64,000 bases of DNA. Source: Eubacteriales bacterium. GTDB lineage: Bacteria; Bacillota; Clostridia; Peptostreptococcales; Anaerovoracaceae. Position 1 is the first letter of the stretch. Each line of letters opens with the position of its first letter. The stretch covers positions 1 to 64,000 of the forward strand of contig JAQXJR010000043.1 in assembly GCA_029009055.1 (NCBI GenBank). The letters run 5' to 3'. This document shows, one piece after another, positions 17,047-26,301 of the stretch. The notes under the pieces were generated by a model. It had not been told where the DNA came from. It made no database searches and saw only the letters and a list, made by a program, of their open reading frames with translations. The position numbers and the translations under genes were made by a program.

Positions 17047-18627
17047 GTGATTTTTTTGACTAGGTACAGGATAAATCAGGTGCAGCTCGGCTTGGATCAG
17101 ACCGTGGATGACCTTCCGGAAGCGATAAAGAAGAAGCTTTCCAGGAAGAGACTTAAGATAGAGGATATGAAGATCCAGAGGCTTTCCATAGACGCCAGGC
17201 ATAAGAAGGCTATTAAGAAGGTCTACACAGTGGACTTCACGACGAACTCTAAGCTGGACCTGAAAGAGGCTCCGGACATGTCATATAAGCAGGTGAAGAG
17301 CGGAGATCAGCCTCTTTATAACAGGCCGGTGATCATAGGCTTCGGTCCTTGTGGCATATTCTGCGCTCTGGAGCTCGCCTATAGAGGATACAGGCCTATA
17401 GTCATAGAGAGAGGCGGAAATGTGGAAGAGAGAGAGGCGGCTGTCCAGAAGCTCTGGAATGAGGGCGTCATAGATAATGACTGTAACGTCCAGTTCGGAG
17501 AGGGCGGCGCCGGTACGTTCTCTGACGGCAAGCTCAACTCAGGCATCAGCGATGTCAGGACTCATTTCGTCCTCGAAGAGTTCGTTAAGGCGGGCGCTCA
17601 GGAAGAGATACTCTATGATCAGAAGCCGCATGTAGGGACGGATGTCCTGAAGACGGTCGTTAAGAACATCAGAGAGAAGATCATAGAGCTCGGCGGCGAT
17701 GTCATATTCGATCACCGCATGGACGAGATAGACGTAGGCGACGGCAGCGTTCATTCCGTGACAGTTCTGGACCTTAAGGAGAAGGACGTTAAGAAGAGAT
17801 ATAAGACCATAGACACGGAGAACGTAGTCCTGGCCATAGGCCACAGCGCCAGGGATACGGTGAAGATGCTCATAGACTGCGGCATGACCATAGAGCCTAA
17901 GCCTTTCTCCATGGGTCTGAGGATAGAACATGACCAGAGTCTGATAGATAAGGCTATGTACGGCAAAGAATCGTCTGAGCTCGGGCTTCCGCCTGCTTCG
18001 TATAACCTGTCATATAAGGCTTCTAACGGCAGGGGAGTATACACGTTCTGTATGTGCCCGGGAGGAGAGGTCATATCGGCAGCGTCCCACATCGGTCAGA
18101 CAGTCACGAACGGTATGAGCAACAGTAAGCGTGACAGCGGCAGAGCTAACAGCGCAGTCCTCGTAGACGTAAGACCTACAGACTATAGCGATATAGGCGG
18201 CATACTGTCGGGCTTCGACTTCCAGGAGAGGTTCGAGAGAAGAGCCTTCAGAAACGGAGGGGCTAACTACAAGCCGCCTGTAACTACATGGGCGGATTTC
18301 AGAGATGATACGGAAGCTGCCCGTCCGGTAAGAGAATGCCTGCCTGGCTTCGTGGCTGATTCCATTAAGGAAGCTGTCCCAGAATTCGGTAAGAAGATAA
18401 AAGGCTTCGATAATGATGACGCTAAGCTCTACGCTGTCGAGACCAGGAGTTCTTCTCCTATCAGGCTCCTCAGAGATGACGTCAGCCTGTCTTCTGAAAT
18501 AACCGGATTGTATCCGGCCGGAGAAGGAGCGGGTTACGCCGGAGGCATCATGAGTTCAGCATGCGACGGCCTTAAAATAGCCGAGAAGATCATTGAAAAG
18601 TATAAACCTTTTGATAAGATAGACTAA
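17047..18627 (+). CDS. COG2509-type FAD-dependent dehydrogenase
   Basis: Uncharacterised NAD(P)/FAD-binding protein of 526 aa. The N-terminal 90 residues are a basic module ('AIKKKLSRKRLKIEDMKIQR') seen in this family, followed by the FAD loop 'VIIGFGPCGIFCALELAYRG', 'IERGGNVEERE', 'QFGEGGAGTFSDGKLNSGI', and the C-terminal 'GLYPAGEGAGYAGGIMSSACDG'. The function is unknown; one proposal is a redox step in cofactor or anaerobic metabolism. The start is uncertain: GTG 17047 has the AAGAAGA too close, whereas TTG 17056 would be better spaced. Confidence 0.88.
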   Translation: MIFLTRYRINQVQLGLDQTVDDLPEAIKKKLSRKRLKIEDMKIQRLSIDARHKKAIKKVYTVDFTTNSKLDLKEAPDMSYKQVKSGDQPLYNRPVIIGFGPCGIFCALELAYRGYRPIVIERGGNVEEREAAVQKLWNEGVIDNDCNVQFGEGGAGTFSDGKLNSGISDVRTHFVLEEFVKAGAQEEILYDQKPHVGTDVLKTVVKNIREKIIELGGDVIFDHRMDEIDVGDGSVHSVTVLDLKEKDVKKRYKTIDTENVVLAIGHSARDTVKMLIDCGMTIEPKPFSMGLRIEHDQSLIDKAMYGKESSELGLPPASYNLSYKASNGRGVYTFCMCPGGEVISAASHIGQTVTNGMSNSKRDSGRANSAVLVDVRPTDYSDIGGILSGFDFQERFERRAFRNGGANYKPPVTTWADFRDDTEAARPVRECLPGFVADSIKEAVPEFGKKIKGFDNDDAKLYAVETRSSSPIRLLRDDVSLSSEITGLYPAGEGAGYAGGIMSSACDGLKIAEKIIEKYKPFDKID

Positions 18628-18664
18628 ACGAGTTCAAACTTTATAAGCCAGCCAAGGAGAACAC

Positions 18665-19672
18665 ATGAATAATTGGGAACTTACTAAGGACGAAGAATTT
18701 AAGAACAGGAAGCTCGAGAAAGCTATTCAGGAGTATAACTTAGATGAAAATGAAGATACTCTGGCAGGAGTTTTAACTGAGCTTATGGACAGAATGTCTG
18801 TGGGAGGCCAGGTAGATGTACCTGTAGCTCTGTCTGATGAATTTAAGAGGGAATTCGATAATCAGACGGACGGTATGACATTCAACCTGGATCTGAGGAC
18901 GATAGAAGATGATGAGGGAAATGACTGGGTCCCTCTGTTCACGAACGCCGGCGCTGCTAAATCAGGTGGAAAGACTGATCTCATAGCCTATGATATAGCG
19001 GATATTATTAAGCAGATCGTAGATATAGAGGATATTAATGGAGCCATAATAGACCCGTGGACTACACCTTTCGAAGTTGATAGAGGAGCAATAAACATGC
19101 TGCTCAGCGTTATTGATAACACGGAGGGAGGAGCGCTGAACCTGATCCAGGGCGATATAGTGACCATGGATGTGCAGGCTATTGTAAACCCTTCTAATAA
19201 TATGCTGACGGCGGCTCCGGACGACGACAGCATAAACGGTCTTATCCACAGGGCGGCAGGCCCGGGACTAGACGCCGAGTGCAGGACTCTTCACGGCATA
19301 GCTACGGGTGAGGCTAAGATAACAGACGGATATGACCTCCAGGCGGAGTATGTCATCCATACAGCTGGGCCTATATATTCCGGAAAGCCTTCTGATGAGG
19401 AAGAACTGGCGGAATGCTACGAGAACGCTCTGGACCTGGCCAGGACCCACGGCATAACATCTATTGCCTTACCTTGCATATCTACAGGAGCGTTCGGCTA
19501 TCCGGCTGAGGACGCGGCAGATATCGCTATACCGACTGTGCTTGAGTGGATCAGCGATAACGATGATTATGACCTGAATGTTACATTCTGCGTCCACGAT
19601 GAGGATACTTATGATATGTATAAGGGCTTCCTGGACCAGATATTCGACAGCAGCGATACAGATGAGCAGTAA
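18665..19672 (+). CDS. SseB-domain/macrodomain fusion protein
   Basis: Two-domain cytosolic protein of 335 aa. Residues about 15-155 resemble the SseB N-terminal domain ('WVPLFTNAGAA', 'NGAIIDPWTTPFEVDRGAI'). Residues about 160-330 are a macrodomain that would bind or hydrolyse ADP-ribose: 'LIQGDIVTMDVQAIVNPSNN', 'IHTAGPIY', 'CISTGAFGYPAEDAA'. The first loop has Asp in 'GDIV' and Asn in 'VNPSNN', as in active macrodomains. The Asn/Gly-rich second loop typical of MacroD enzymes ('NAANSSLLGGGGVDG') is replaced by 'NPSNNMLTAAPDDDSINGLI', so hydrolysis is uncertain. Its end overlaps addA by 11 bases. Start ATG after CCAAGGAGAACAC. Confidence 0.85.
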   Translation: MNNWELTKDEEFKNRKLEKAIQEYNLDENEDTLAGVLTELMDRMSVGGQVDVPVALSDEFKREFDNQTDGMTFNLDLRTIEDDEGNDWVPLFTNAGAAKSGGKTDLIAYDIADIIKQIVDIEDINGAIIDPWTTPFEVDRGAINMLLSVIDNTEGGALNLIQGDIVTMDVQAIVNPSNNMLTAAPDDDSINGLIHRAAGPGLDAECRTLHGIATGEAKITDGYDLQAEYVIHTAGPIYSGKPSDEEELAECYENALDLARTHGITSIALPCISTGAFGYPAEDAADIAIPTVLEWISDNDDYDLNVTFCVHDEDTYDMYKGFLDQIFDSSDTDEQ

Positions 19673-22600
19673 AGAAGAAAAGAAAATAAAAAGCGGCAGA
19701 AGCTGGACGCCGGAGCAGGAGAAGGCCATATCCCACACGGGAGATGACATGCTCGTTTCGGCGGCGGCGGGAGCCGGTAAGACGGCGGTCATGGTAGAGC
19801 GCGTCATAAGGATCATAGCTGACGGGTCCGTTCCCGTCACAGATCTTCTAGTCGTGACATTTACTAAGGCCGCCGCTTCTGAAATGAAGGAGAAGATCAG
19901 GACAGCCCTGAAGAAGAGAGCCAGAGAGGAAGAGGACCGCGCGAGATCCGCCTTCTTCCGGGAGCAGATATCCAGGCTGGAAGAAGCGGACATATCCACG
20001 TTCGACTCTTTCACACGCCGGGTGATAAAGCAGTTTTTTTACCTGATAGACGCCGATCCGGGTTCACGTGTGGCGGATACGGCAGAATCGGAAGTTCTGA
20101 AGCAGGATTCGCTGGATGATTTACTGCGCATGGAATTCGAGGAAGACAGGCCCGATTTCATAAGCTTTCTCGACCATTACACGAATGAGAAAGACGTCGA
20201 TACTGCCCGAACCATGATAAGCTCTCTATATGAAACCATGGCTTCTCTTCCGGATGGCGAAAGCCTCCTGGATAAGTACGCTTCCGAGCAGGCGCTTCCT
20301 AAGGATGAATTCGAGAAGACGGATTCATTCCATGAGATAATGAACGTTATAGCCGGCAGGGTCGATGACGCGCTGAAAATGGCCGACAGAGCGATGCTGG
20401 TGCTTGATAACGCCGGCTGTCCGGATATGGCCGCGGGCGTGAAGAGTGAAAGGGATCAGATAGAGGGCATAAGGGACGCGGCTCTCGAGGGAGATCTCGA
20501 GAGATTCTACGACCTCGCGACGGGCTATTCTAAGCTTACATTACGAGCAAAGAAAAATGAGAAGGACGCTTACGCGGGCGTTAAGGATCTGATCACGCTT
20601 CTCAGGAATAAAGGCTATAACGAAATAATGAAGGAGATAGTCGGATACGCTAGCTCCGGCAGCGGCTATTACGATGATCTAAGGCTTTCTGCCAGGGGAG
20701 CCGCGACGCTGGTCCGTCTGGTGAAAAGGCTGGATTCTATATATTCGGAGAAGAAAGCGGAGCGGGCAGTCATAGACTTCTACGACATGGAAAGCCTTTG
20801 CTATAAGATACTATGTCACGAAGAAGCCGCTGACTACTATAAGAAAAAGTATAAATACATTTTCATAGATGAGTATCAGGATACCAGCGTAATGCAGGAG
20901 GCCATCATAGGGAAGATAACTTCCGGCGGGAACCTGTTCATGGTCGGCGATATCAAGCAGTCTATATATGGTTTCAGGCAGGCGAGGCCGGAAATATTCC
21001 TGGAGAAATATAAGGCATATCCTTCTGAGCCGGATGATAGCCACAGGATAAAAGTAGAGCTGAATAAGAACTTCAGGAGCAGACCGAATGTCATAAAGGG
21101 CATAAACAGTATATTCCGGGATATAATGGACGGCTACGATGATGCCGCCGCCTTACACCCGGGACTGGAAGAAGGCGCTTACCCGGATGCCGGGGAAATC
21201 CACACTCTCGTTCTGGATACGGGAGGCGCGCCTGATGATAAGGAGCCTAAAGACCCGGAGAAAGATCAGGATAAGGAAGTTGAGGACCCGAAGGGAGTTC
21301 AGAAAGCTTTGGCTTTGCTCGGTATAGGTGAGCATAAGGATAGACCTGAGTACACAGCCGGGGAGCTTGAGATATACGAGACCGCTAAACTGGTGAAGCG
21401 GCTGCTTAAGGAGAGGATACGTGATGATAAGGGTCGGGAGCGGTTCGTCAGGTATTCTGACATAGTGATCATACTGAGGGGCATAAGGTCCAGGGCTGAG
21501 GATTTCAGGAAGATATTCAGCGAGGAGGGTGTGCCTCTATATGTCGATGATAAGGACGGTTTCCTTAAGACGAGTGAGATCGGAGTGTTCACAGACCTCC
21601 TGACCATAATAGATAACAGGTATCAGGATCTTCAGCTCATCAGCGTTTTAAGGGGAGTTTTCCGCTTCTCGGAGGCTGAGCTGGCCATGATAAGGAAGCT
21701 TAGGCCGACCGGAAGTTACGCTGAAGCCGCTATGGGAATAGCCGGGATATTAAATGATGGAGAAAACGAAGCTGACGCGGGTGTTCAGGCGCTGGGCGCG
21801 TTGAGCGGCGGAGAGAGTAGAGCTTTAAGCCTGAAGCTTAAGAATGTATTCGACAGTCTGGATAAGTGGCATGAGATGTCCATATCCATGCCGCTGGGCA
21901 TGTTCGTCTGGAGGCTCATGACTGAGAGCGGCTATTATCTTTTAACCGGAATGATGCCGGACCCTGAGAGAAGACAGGCGAATCTGAGGCTGTTAGCCGA
22001 CAGGGCGGGGAGTTTCGCCAGGGACAGACAGGTGTCTCTGTACGATTTCCTCAGATATATAGACGCCATGAAAAACGGCGACTTCGATATGCCGCAGGCT
22101 GTGACCATAGGTGAAAATGACGATGTCGTAAGGCTCATGACCATACACCATAGTAAGGGACTGGAGTTCCCGATCGTTATAACGGGTGGCCTGGGGAATA
22201 GGCTCACTTATACAGGCTCTAAGAAGCCTGTCCTATTCGATGATAAGATGGGTATAGGACTTAAGCCACGCGATACAGAGACATATTTAGAGCGGAAATC
22301 TATCGTATACCTGGCGGACGAGCTTAAGCTCGCCAGATCTGAGATAGAAGAGCAGCTCAGGGTCCTGTATGTGGCTCTGACCAGGGCTCAACAGAGGCTT
22401 TATCTGATAGGTGGCGTTAAGGAACTAGATAAGTTCCGGGCTCGTATGGAAGCGGGGATCATGGACCCAAGCACATACTATGATATGATGGACGTCTTCC
22501 CGAATATCGAGTATATAAAGGCGTCCGGTCCTACTGATGGCGCGGCTGATATAGAGGCGGCTGACGGCGGTAGGTTAAGCCTAAGCGAGGAAGATATAGA

Positions 22601-23342
22601 TGAGGAAGTTAAGAGGCGCTTAGACTACGAGTACGAGTATAAGGGCGCTTCCGACCTTAAGCTTAAATACTCCGTTAGTGAGATAAACAGGGAGTATGAC
22701 GAGCGCCGTTTATCCGGGCAGGAGCTTAAGCTGAGCTCTGACGACGAGGAACTCATGAAGAAGCTGAGCGAGCCTGAAAACCAGGATGACGTTCCGGCCT
22801 TCATAAGGGGCGAAGCTAACATAACAGCCGCCAGAAGAGGAACCATATACCACACGATCATGGAGCATCTAGACTTCGTGGAAGCTGAGAACCGGGGAAT
22901 GGATTATATCCATGAGAAAACTGCTGAAATGACGAGTCTGGGCATAATATCCGAAGATGAGCTTTTTGCCGTTAACTTATCACGCGTGAGCGCTTTCTTT
23001 AAGACAGAAGAAGGGAAGAAGTGCGTGGAAGCGGCTGAAAGTGGCTCTTTGCAAAGGGAGCAGCCGTTCGTGCTCCGAGTGGCTATGTCGGGCGAGCATT
23101 GTTATATCCAGGGAATAATAGACTGCTGGTATGAGGATGAGAAGGGGCTCGTGCTCATAGACTATAAGAGCAGCAGGATAGACCATAGACATCTGGCGGA
23201 GGAGAAAGCCAGGGTAGCAGAGACATACGCGGCGCAGATGCGGATATACAGGCAGGCTCTGGAAGAGGCTACAGGTAAGAAAGTTTATAAGACCCTGCTT
23301 TACCTGTTCGGAGCGAATGATTTCGTAGAAGTAAGCGGCTGA
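19662..23342 (+). CDS. addA: ATP-dependent helicase/nuclease subunit A (AddA)
   Basis: Helicase-nuclease that processes double-strand ends for recombination. ATG 19662 is chosen over the track start at 19578 because it gives 'MSSKEEKKIKSGRSWTPEQ' just before the Q motif and a normal 1226 aa. UvrD-type motifs are complete: Walker A 'SAAAGAGKTAVMVERV' near residue 30, 'FIDEYQDTSVMQ', 'DIKQSIYGFRQARPEIF', 'MTIHHSKGLEFPIVI' and 'LYVALTRAQQRLYLI'. The C-terminal PD-(D/E)XK nuclease has 'GIIDCWYEDEKGLVLIDYKS'. addB normally lies just upstream; here the macrodomain gene occupies that place and overlaps by 11 bases. AddB may be encoded elsewhere. Confidence 0.95.
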   Translation: MSSKEEKKIKSGRSWTPEQEKAISHTGDDMLVSAAAGAGKTAVMVERVIRIIADGSVPVTDLLVVTFTKAAASEMKEKIRTALKKRAREEEDRARSAFFREQISRLEEADISTFDSFTRRVIKQFFYLIDADPGSRVADTAESEVLKQDSLDDLLRMEFEEDRPDFISFLDHYTNEKDVDTARTMISSLYETMASLPDGESLLDKYASEQALPKDEFEKTDSFHEIMNVIAGRVDDALKMADRAMLVLDNAGCPDMAAGVKSERDQIEGIRDAALEGDLERFYDLATGYSKLTLRAKKNEKDAYAGVKDLITLLRNKGYNEIMKEIVGYASSGSGYYDDLRLSARGAATLVRLVKRLDSIYSEKKAERAVIDFYDMESLCYKILCHEEAADYYKKKYKYIFIDEYQDTSVMQEAIIGKITSGGNLFMVGDIKQSIYGFRQARPEIFLEKYKAYPSEPDDSHRIKVELNKNFRSRPNVIKGINSIFRDIMDGYDDAAALHPGLEEGAYPDAGEIHTLVLDTGGAPDDKEPKDPEKDQDKEVEDPKGVQKALALLGIGEHKDRPEYTAGELEIYETAKLVKRLLKERIRDDKGRERFVRYSDIVIILRGIRSRAEDFRKIFSEEGVPLYVDDKDGFLKTSEIGVFTDLLTIIDNRYQDLQLISVLRGVFRFSEAELAMIRKLRPTGSYAEAAMGIAGILNDGENEADAGVQALGALSGGESRALSLKLKNVFDSLDKWHEMSISMPLGMFVWRLMTESGYYLLTGMMPDPERRQANLRLLADRAGSFARDRQVSLYDFLRYIDAMKNGDFDMPQAVTIGENDDVVRLMTIHHSKGLEFPIVITGGLGNRLTYTGSKKPVLFDDKMGIGLKPRDTETYLERKSIVYLADELKLARSEIEEQLRVLYVALTRAQQRLYLIGGVKELDKFRARMEAGIMDPSTYYDMMDVFPNIEYIKASGPTDGAADIEAADGGRLSLSEEDIDEEVKRRLDYEYEYKGASDLKLKYSVSEINREYDERRLSGQELKLSSDDEELMKKLSEPENQDDVPAFIRGEANITAARRGTIYHTIMEHLDFVEAENRGMDYIHEKTAEMTSLGIISEDELFAVNLSRVSAFFKTEEGKKCVEAAESGSLQREQPFVLRVAMSGEHCYIQGIIDCWYEDEKGLVLIDYKSSRIDHRHLAEEKARVAETYAAQMRIYRQALEEATGKKVYKTLLYLFGANDFVEVSG

Positions 23343-23397
23343 AGAGGCCCGGGAATCGTACGATGACCGAGGCGTCGTAATAAGGGGGGAAGAAGAG

Positions 23398-24246
23398 ATG
23401 AGTACAGTGATTTTCGAAGGCGGAGCTATGAGGGGGATATTTACCGCCGGCGTCATAGATTATTTTCTCGACCGAGGAATAAAATTCGATAACGTTATAG
23501 GTGTGTCCGCGGGAGCCTGCCACGCCTGCAGCTATGTTTCAGGCCAGAGAGGAAGAGCCTACACCACGTCCACTGAATACCTGAAAGATCCGAGGTACTG
23601 CAGTCTGGAGAGCCTGAGAAAAACAGGCGACATGTTCGGCGCCGACTTTCTCTATAGGGAGATACCGGAGAAGCTCTATCCAATAGATAACGAGGCTTTC
23701 ATGAATAGCGGCGTTAAATTCCAGGTCGCTGTGACGAACTGCATAACCGGCGAGGCTGAATATCCATATGTCAGGGACCTCAGCAAAGACATGCAGTACG
23801 TGCGGGCTTCCAGCTCTATGCCGGTACTCGCGAGAATGGTGCCGCTTAACGGTTACGTTTACATGGATGGGGGCATAGCTGATTCCATCCCGGTAAAACA
23901 GGCCGAAAAGCAAGGGAGTTCTAAGAACGTGGTCGTGCTGACACAGCCGAGAGGCTATCGTAAGAAGAAAGCTTCACCCCTGATAATGTCAGTGATAAAG
24001 GCGAAGTACAGGGATTACCCGCAGATGATAAAAGCCTTGGAAAGCAGAACGGAAGTCTATAATGATACTTTGGACTATATCGACAGGGAAGAGAAGGCGG
24101 GCAGGTTGTTCGTCATAGCGCCCCTGGGCTCTCTCGACATAGGAAGGACAGAGAAAAATAAGGCTAAGCTTAAGAAAGCGTATAACGAAGGCTATTTCGT
24201 GGCGGAAGGATTGGGAGACAGGCTGAAAGCCTATTTGGCGGAATGA
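23398..24246 (+). CDS. Patatin-like phospholipase family protein
   Basis: Serine lipid acyl hydrolase of the bacterial patatin type. The oxyanion loop is 'EGGAMRGIFTAG' (residues 6-17), the nucleophile elbow is 'GVSAGACHA' near residue 40 and the catalytic Asp is in 'YMDGGIADSIPV' near residue 162, so the Ser-Asp dyad is intact. At 282 aa it fits the YjjU-like group; no signal peptide is seen, so it is probably cytosolic or peripheral. Strong ribosome site AAGGGGGGAAGAG. Substrate unknown. Confidence 0.9.
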   Translation: MSTVIFEGGAMRGIFTAGVIDYFLDRGIKFDNVIGVSAGACHACSYVSGQRGRAYTTSTEYLKDPRYCSLESLRKTGDMFGADFLYREIPEKLYPIDNEAFMNSGVKFQVAVTNCITGEAEYPYVRDLSKDMQYVRASSSMPVLARMVPLNGYVYMDGGIADSIPVKQAEKQGSSKNVVVLTQPRGYRKKKASPLIMSVIKAKYRDYPQMIKALESRTEVYNDTLDYIDREEKAGRLFVIAPLGSLDIGRTEKNKAKLKKAYNEGYFVAEGLGDRLKAYLAE

Positions 24247-24310
24247 GCCGGACGGCATGAACGCAGGTTGGCTTTGCTGTAGTAGAAAACAACTGAAAAA
24301 CATGATTTTA

Positions 24311-24343
24311 CGAAAAAGGAGCCTCGAAAGGCTCCTCTTTTCG
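24311..24343. terminator. Bidirectional terminator between the lipase gene and gdhA
   Basis: AGGAGCC-TCGAAA-GGCTCCT flanked by A on the left and T on the right, serving both convergent genes. Confidence 0.85.
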
Positions 24344-24365
24344 TGTGTATAAGGATGAATGGGAA

Positions 24366-25709
24366 CTATACGATACCCTCAGCCATCATAGCGTTAGCGA
24401 CTCTCTCGAATCCGGCGATGTTAGCGCCTGCTACGAGGTCGTATCCCAGACCGTATACAGCGCTTGCTTCCTCGCACTGACGGTGGATGTTGACCATGAT
24501 CTTCTCAAGCTGGTCATAAACTTCTTCAGGTGTGAAGAATGTATGCTGAGCGTCCTGGCTCATCTCTATGCAGGAGCATGCTACTCCGCCGGCATTAGCT
24601 GCCTTAGCAGGTCCGATGATGACGCCGTTCTCCTTCAGGTAAGCGACAGCTTCCGGAGTAGTAGGCATGTTAGCTGCTTCGCAGAGGTACTTAGCTCCGT
24701 TAGCTACGATCTGCTTAGCGTCTTCGAGTGTGATCTCGTTCTGTGTAGCGCATGGAATGTAAATATCAGCAGGAACTTCCCAAGGCTTCTTATCAGGAAT
24801 GAATTCAGCGTTCTCATACTTATCAGCGTATGGTGAGCACTTTCTGTTTCCGGATGCTCTCAGGTCGAGCAGGTAATCTACCTTATCTCCTTCTACGCCG
24901 TCCTTATCGAGGACATAGCCCTCGTGGTTGGAGATGGTGATGACTTTAGCGCCGAACTCGTTCAGTTTCTTAATGGTTCCCCATGTTACGTTTCCGTAAC
25001 CGGATACTACTACTGTCTTTCCTTCCAGTGTGTCTCCGAAGTGCTTCAGCATCTCTCTTAAGAAGAATACGACGCCGTAGCCAGTAGCTTCAGCTCTTCC
25101 GGCGAGTCCGCCGAATGTGAGGCCCTTACCGGACAGAGCGCCTTCATATCGGTTAGTCAGCTTCTTATACTGGCCGAACAGGTAGCCGATCTCTCTTCCG
25201 CCTACACCGATGTCTCCCGCAGGAACGTCTGTGTTAGGTCCGATGTGTCTATAAAGCTCGCTCATGAATGACTGGCAGAATCTCATGACTTCAGCGTCAG
25301 ATTTACCGCTAGGATCGAAGTCTGAACCGCCCTTACCGCCGCCGATAGGAAGTCCTGTCAGAGCGTTCTTGAATATCTGCTCGAATCCGAGGAACTTAAT
25401 GATTCCTGGATATACGTTAGACGCGAATCTCAGACCGCCCTTATAAGGTCCGAGCGCACTGTTGAACTCGTATCTGTAACCCCTGTTCACGTGTACCTTA
25501 CCATTATCGTCTACCCATGGCACTCTGAACTGGATGCCTCTTTCAGGCTCGATCAGTCTTTCTACCAGGCCGGATTCGATGTACTCAGGATGAGCCTCGA
25601 GGAGCGGTTCTACAGAAGTGAGCACCTCTGTTACTGTCTCCAGGAATTCAGGCTCGTGTGGATAATGTTCTTTCGCAATATCAATATACTGCTGAGCTAA
25701 ATTTCCCAT
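24366..25709 (-). CDS. gdhA: NADP-specific glutamate dehydrogenase
   Basis: Makes or breaks down glutamate from 2-oxoglutarate and ammonia. The start is set at ATG 25709, preceded by AGAGGGTG, rather than GTG 25718; this gives 447 aa, the standard bacterial hexameric form. Key segments are 'GPYKGGLRFA', the catalytic-Lys loop 'LPIGGGKGGSDFDP', 'PAGDIGVGGREIGYL' and 'RAEATGYG'. The Rossmann fold starts at 'VVSGYGNVTWG'. Codon use is more uniform than in its neighbours, suggesting high expression. It is a single-gene transcript with a clear upstream promoter. Confidence 0.97.
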   Translation of the reverse strand: MGNLAQQYIDIAKEHYPHEPEFLETVTEVLTSVEPLLEAHPEYIESGLVERLIEPERGIQFRVPWVDDNGKVHVNRGYRYEFNSALGPYKGGLRFASNVYPGIIKFLGFEQIFKNALTGLPIGGGKGGSDFDPSGKSDAEVMRFCQSFMSELYRHIGPNTDVPAGDIGVGGREIGYLFGQYKKLTNRYEGALSGKGLTFGGLAGRAEATGYGVVFFLREMLKHFGDTLEGKTVVVSGYGNVTWGTIKKLNEFGAKVITISNHEGYVLDKDGVEGDKVDYLLDLRASGNRKCSPYADKYENAEFIPDKKPWEVPADIYIPCATQNEITLEDAKQIVANGAKYLCEAANMPTTPEAVAYLKENGVIIGPAKAANAGGVACSCIEMSQDAQHTFFTPEEVYDQLEKIMVNIHRQCEEASAVYGLGYDLVAGANIAGFERVANAMMAEGIV

Positions 25710-25766
25710 ATAAAACACCCTCTTTTTAAGTTTTTTGCGCGAAATTTCAGCGCTGTTGACCTTGTC

Positions 25767-25795
25767 ATTATATCATCTGGGATTTTTGCGGTAAA
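25767..25795 (-). promoter_or_regulatory. gdhA promoter
   Basis: Read on the minus strand: TTTACC, 17 bases, TATAAT, about 60 bases before the gdhA start. Confidence 0.7.
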
Positions 25796-25859
25796 GGCTT
25801 TCAAATAAAAACATTTTCATAAAAAGGCGATATAATTTGTTGTGACGAATATAAAATGA

Positions 25860-26052
25860 CGAGAATATTGCAATTTACACACAAATTAGCTGTTGGATTT
25901 CCGTTTGCCGAATCAAAAAAACATGAAATTTTTGTTAAAAATACATTTTAGAAACCAAGATCCTCCTCAGGTTGCCCGGAGGGATGTTCTATGTCCGGCT
26001 TTGCTCGGTGAAATAAGCCATTTTCAAGTCCCTCAGCAAAGTGATTTCAGGT
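25860..26052 (+). other. AT-rich intergenic stretch with nested inverted repeats upstream of the mgtE promoter
   Basis: No convincing gene: the track ORF starting at 25893 lacks a ribosome site before its 26127 codon. The stretch holds TCCTCC/GGAGGGA (25971-25984), GGCTT/AAGCC (25997-26019) and the inverted 7-mers CTTTGCT (25999) and AGCAAAG (26035). CAGGTTG occurs at 25969 and again at 26048. These could be a small RNA or gene-end repeats. Confidence 0.4.
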
Positions 26053-26081
26053 TGTCATTTCTAATGCCTTGGAATATAATT
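26053..26081 (+). promoter_or_regulatory. Promoter of the mgtE leader
   Basis: TTGTCA, 17 bases and TATAAT. Transcription would begin near 26088, giving a leader of about 215 bases before mgtE. Confidence 0.75.
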
Positions 26082-26120
26082 AATGCATATGATTTAACGA
26101 AAATAATGGGAAAAAGAGGT

Positions 26121-26219
26121 GAGAACATGGATAACAGCGTTCCTTTACCAGACAGCGGAAACGCGGATAAACACCGAATACGCGGTAACTCGGAAAACAT
26201 TACATGTTCTCGTTTTTTT
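26121..26219 (+). promoter_or_regulatory. Structured attenuator-like leader of mgtE
   Basis: GAGAACATG (26121-26129) pairs perfectly with CATGTTCTC (26203-26211), which is followed by seven T, so the closing stem is itself a terminator. Inside lie GCGTTCC/GGAAACGC (26137-26164) and a smaller ACCG/CGGT hairpin, giving a multi-helix junction. The 5' arm contains the start codon of the leader ORF, so forming the terminator hides that start while translation would open it. A second GAACATGT at 26269 could also pair with the 3' arm. The family was not recognised; the conserved M-box Mg riboswitch blocks were not found. Confidence 0.6.
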
Positions 26220-26234
26220 GCCATAGGTCTCTGA
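26127..26234 (+). CDS. Putative mgtE leader peptide (35 aa)
   Basis: A small ORF with a good ribosome site (AAAGAGGTGAG, 6 bases before ATG) begins inside the closing stem of the leader hairpin and runs through the T run. The peptide starts 'MDNSVPLPDSGNADK', with two prolines near the start as in some Mg2+-responsive leader peptides, and ends 'CSRFFAIGL'. It has no membrane segment. The first codons (ATGGATAACA) resemble those at the mgtE start. Translation is inferred only from the ribosome site and placement. Confidence 0.5.
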   Translation: MDNSVPLPDSGNADKHRIRGNSENITCSRFFAIGL

Positions 26235-26301
26235 TCGTCAGCTGATCTGACTGGCAGCCATTCGCCGGGAACATGTGTGTTAGGATACGGAGAATGGGAT
26301 C

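Noticed and set aside
24345-24836. 163-aa plus-strand ORF
   Set aside because: It lies wholly antisense to gdhA and has no family signature or ribosome site.
25893-26126. N-terminal part of the 113-aa track ORF before mgtE
   Set aside because: No ribosome site and it crosses the mgtE promoter; only the last 35 codons have a good start.
26053-26300. M-box (ykoK) Mg riboswitch before mgtE
   Set aside because: The expected conserved blocks were not found, and here the closing stem itself is the terminator.
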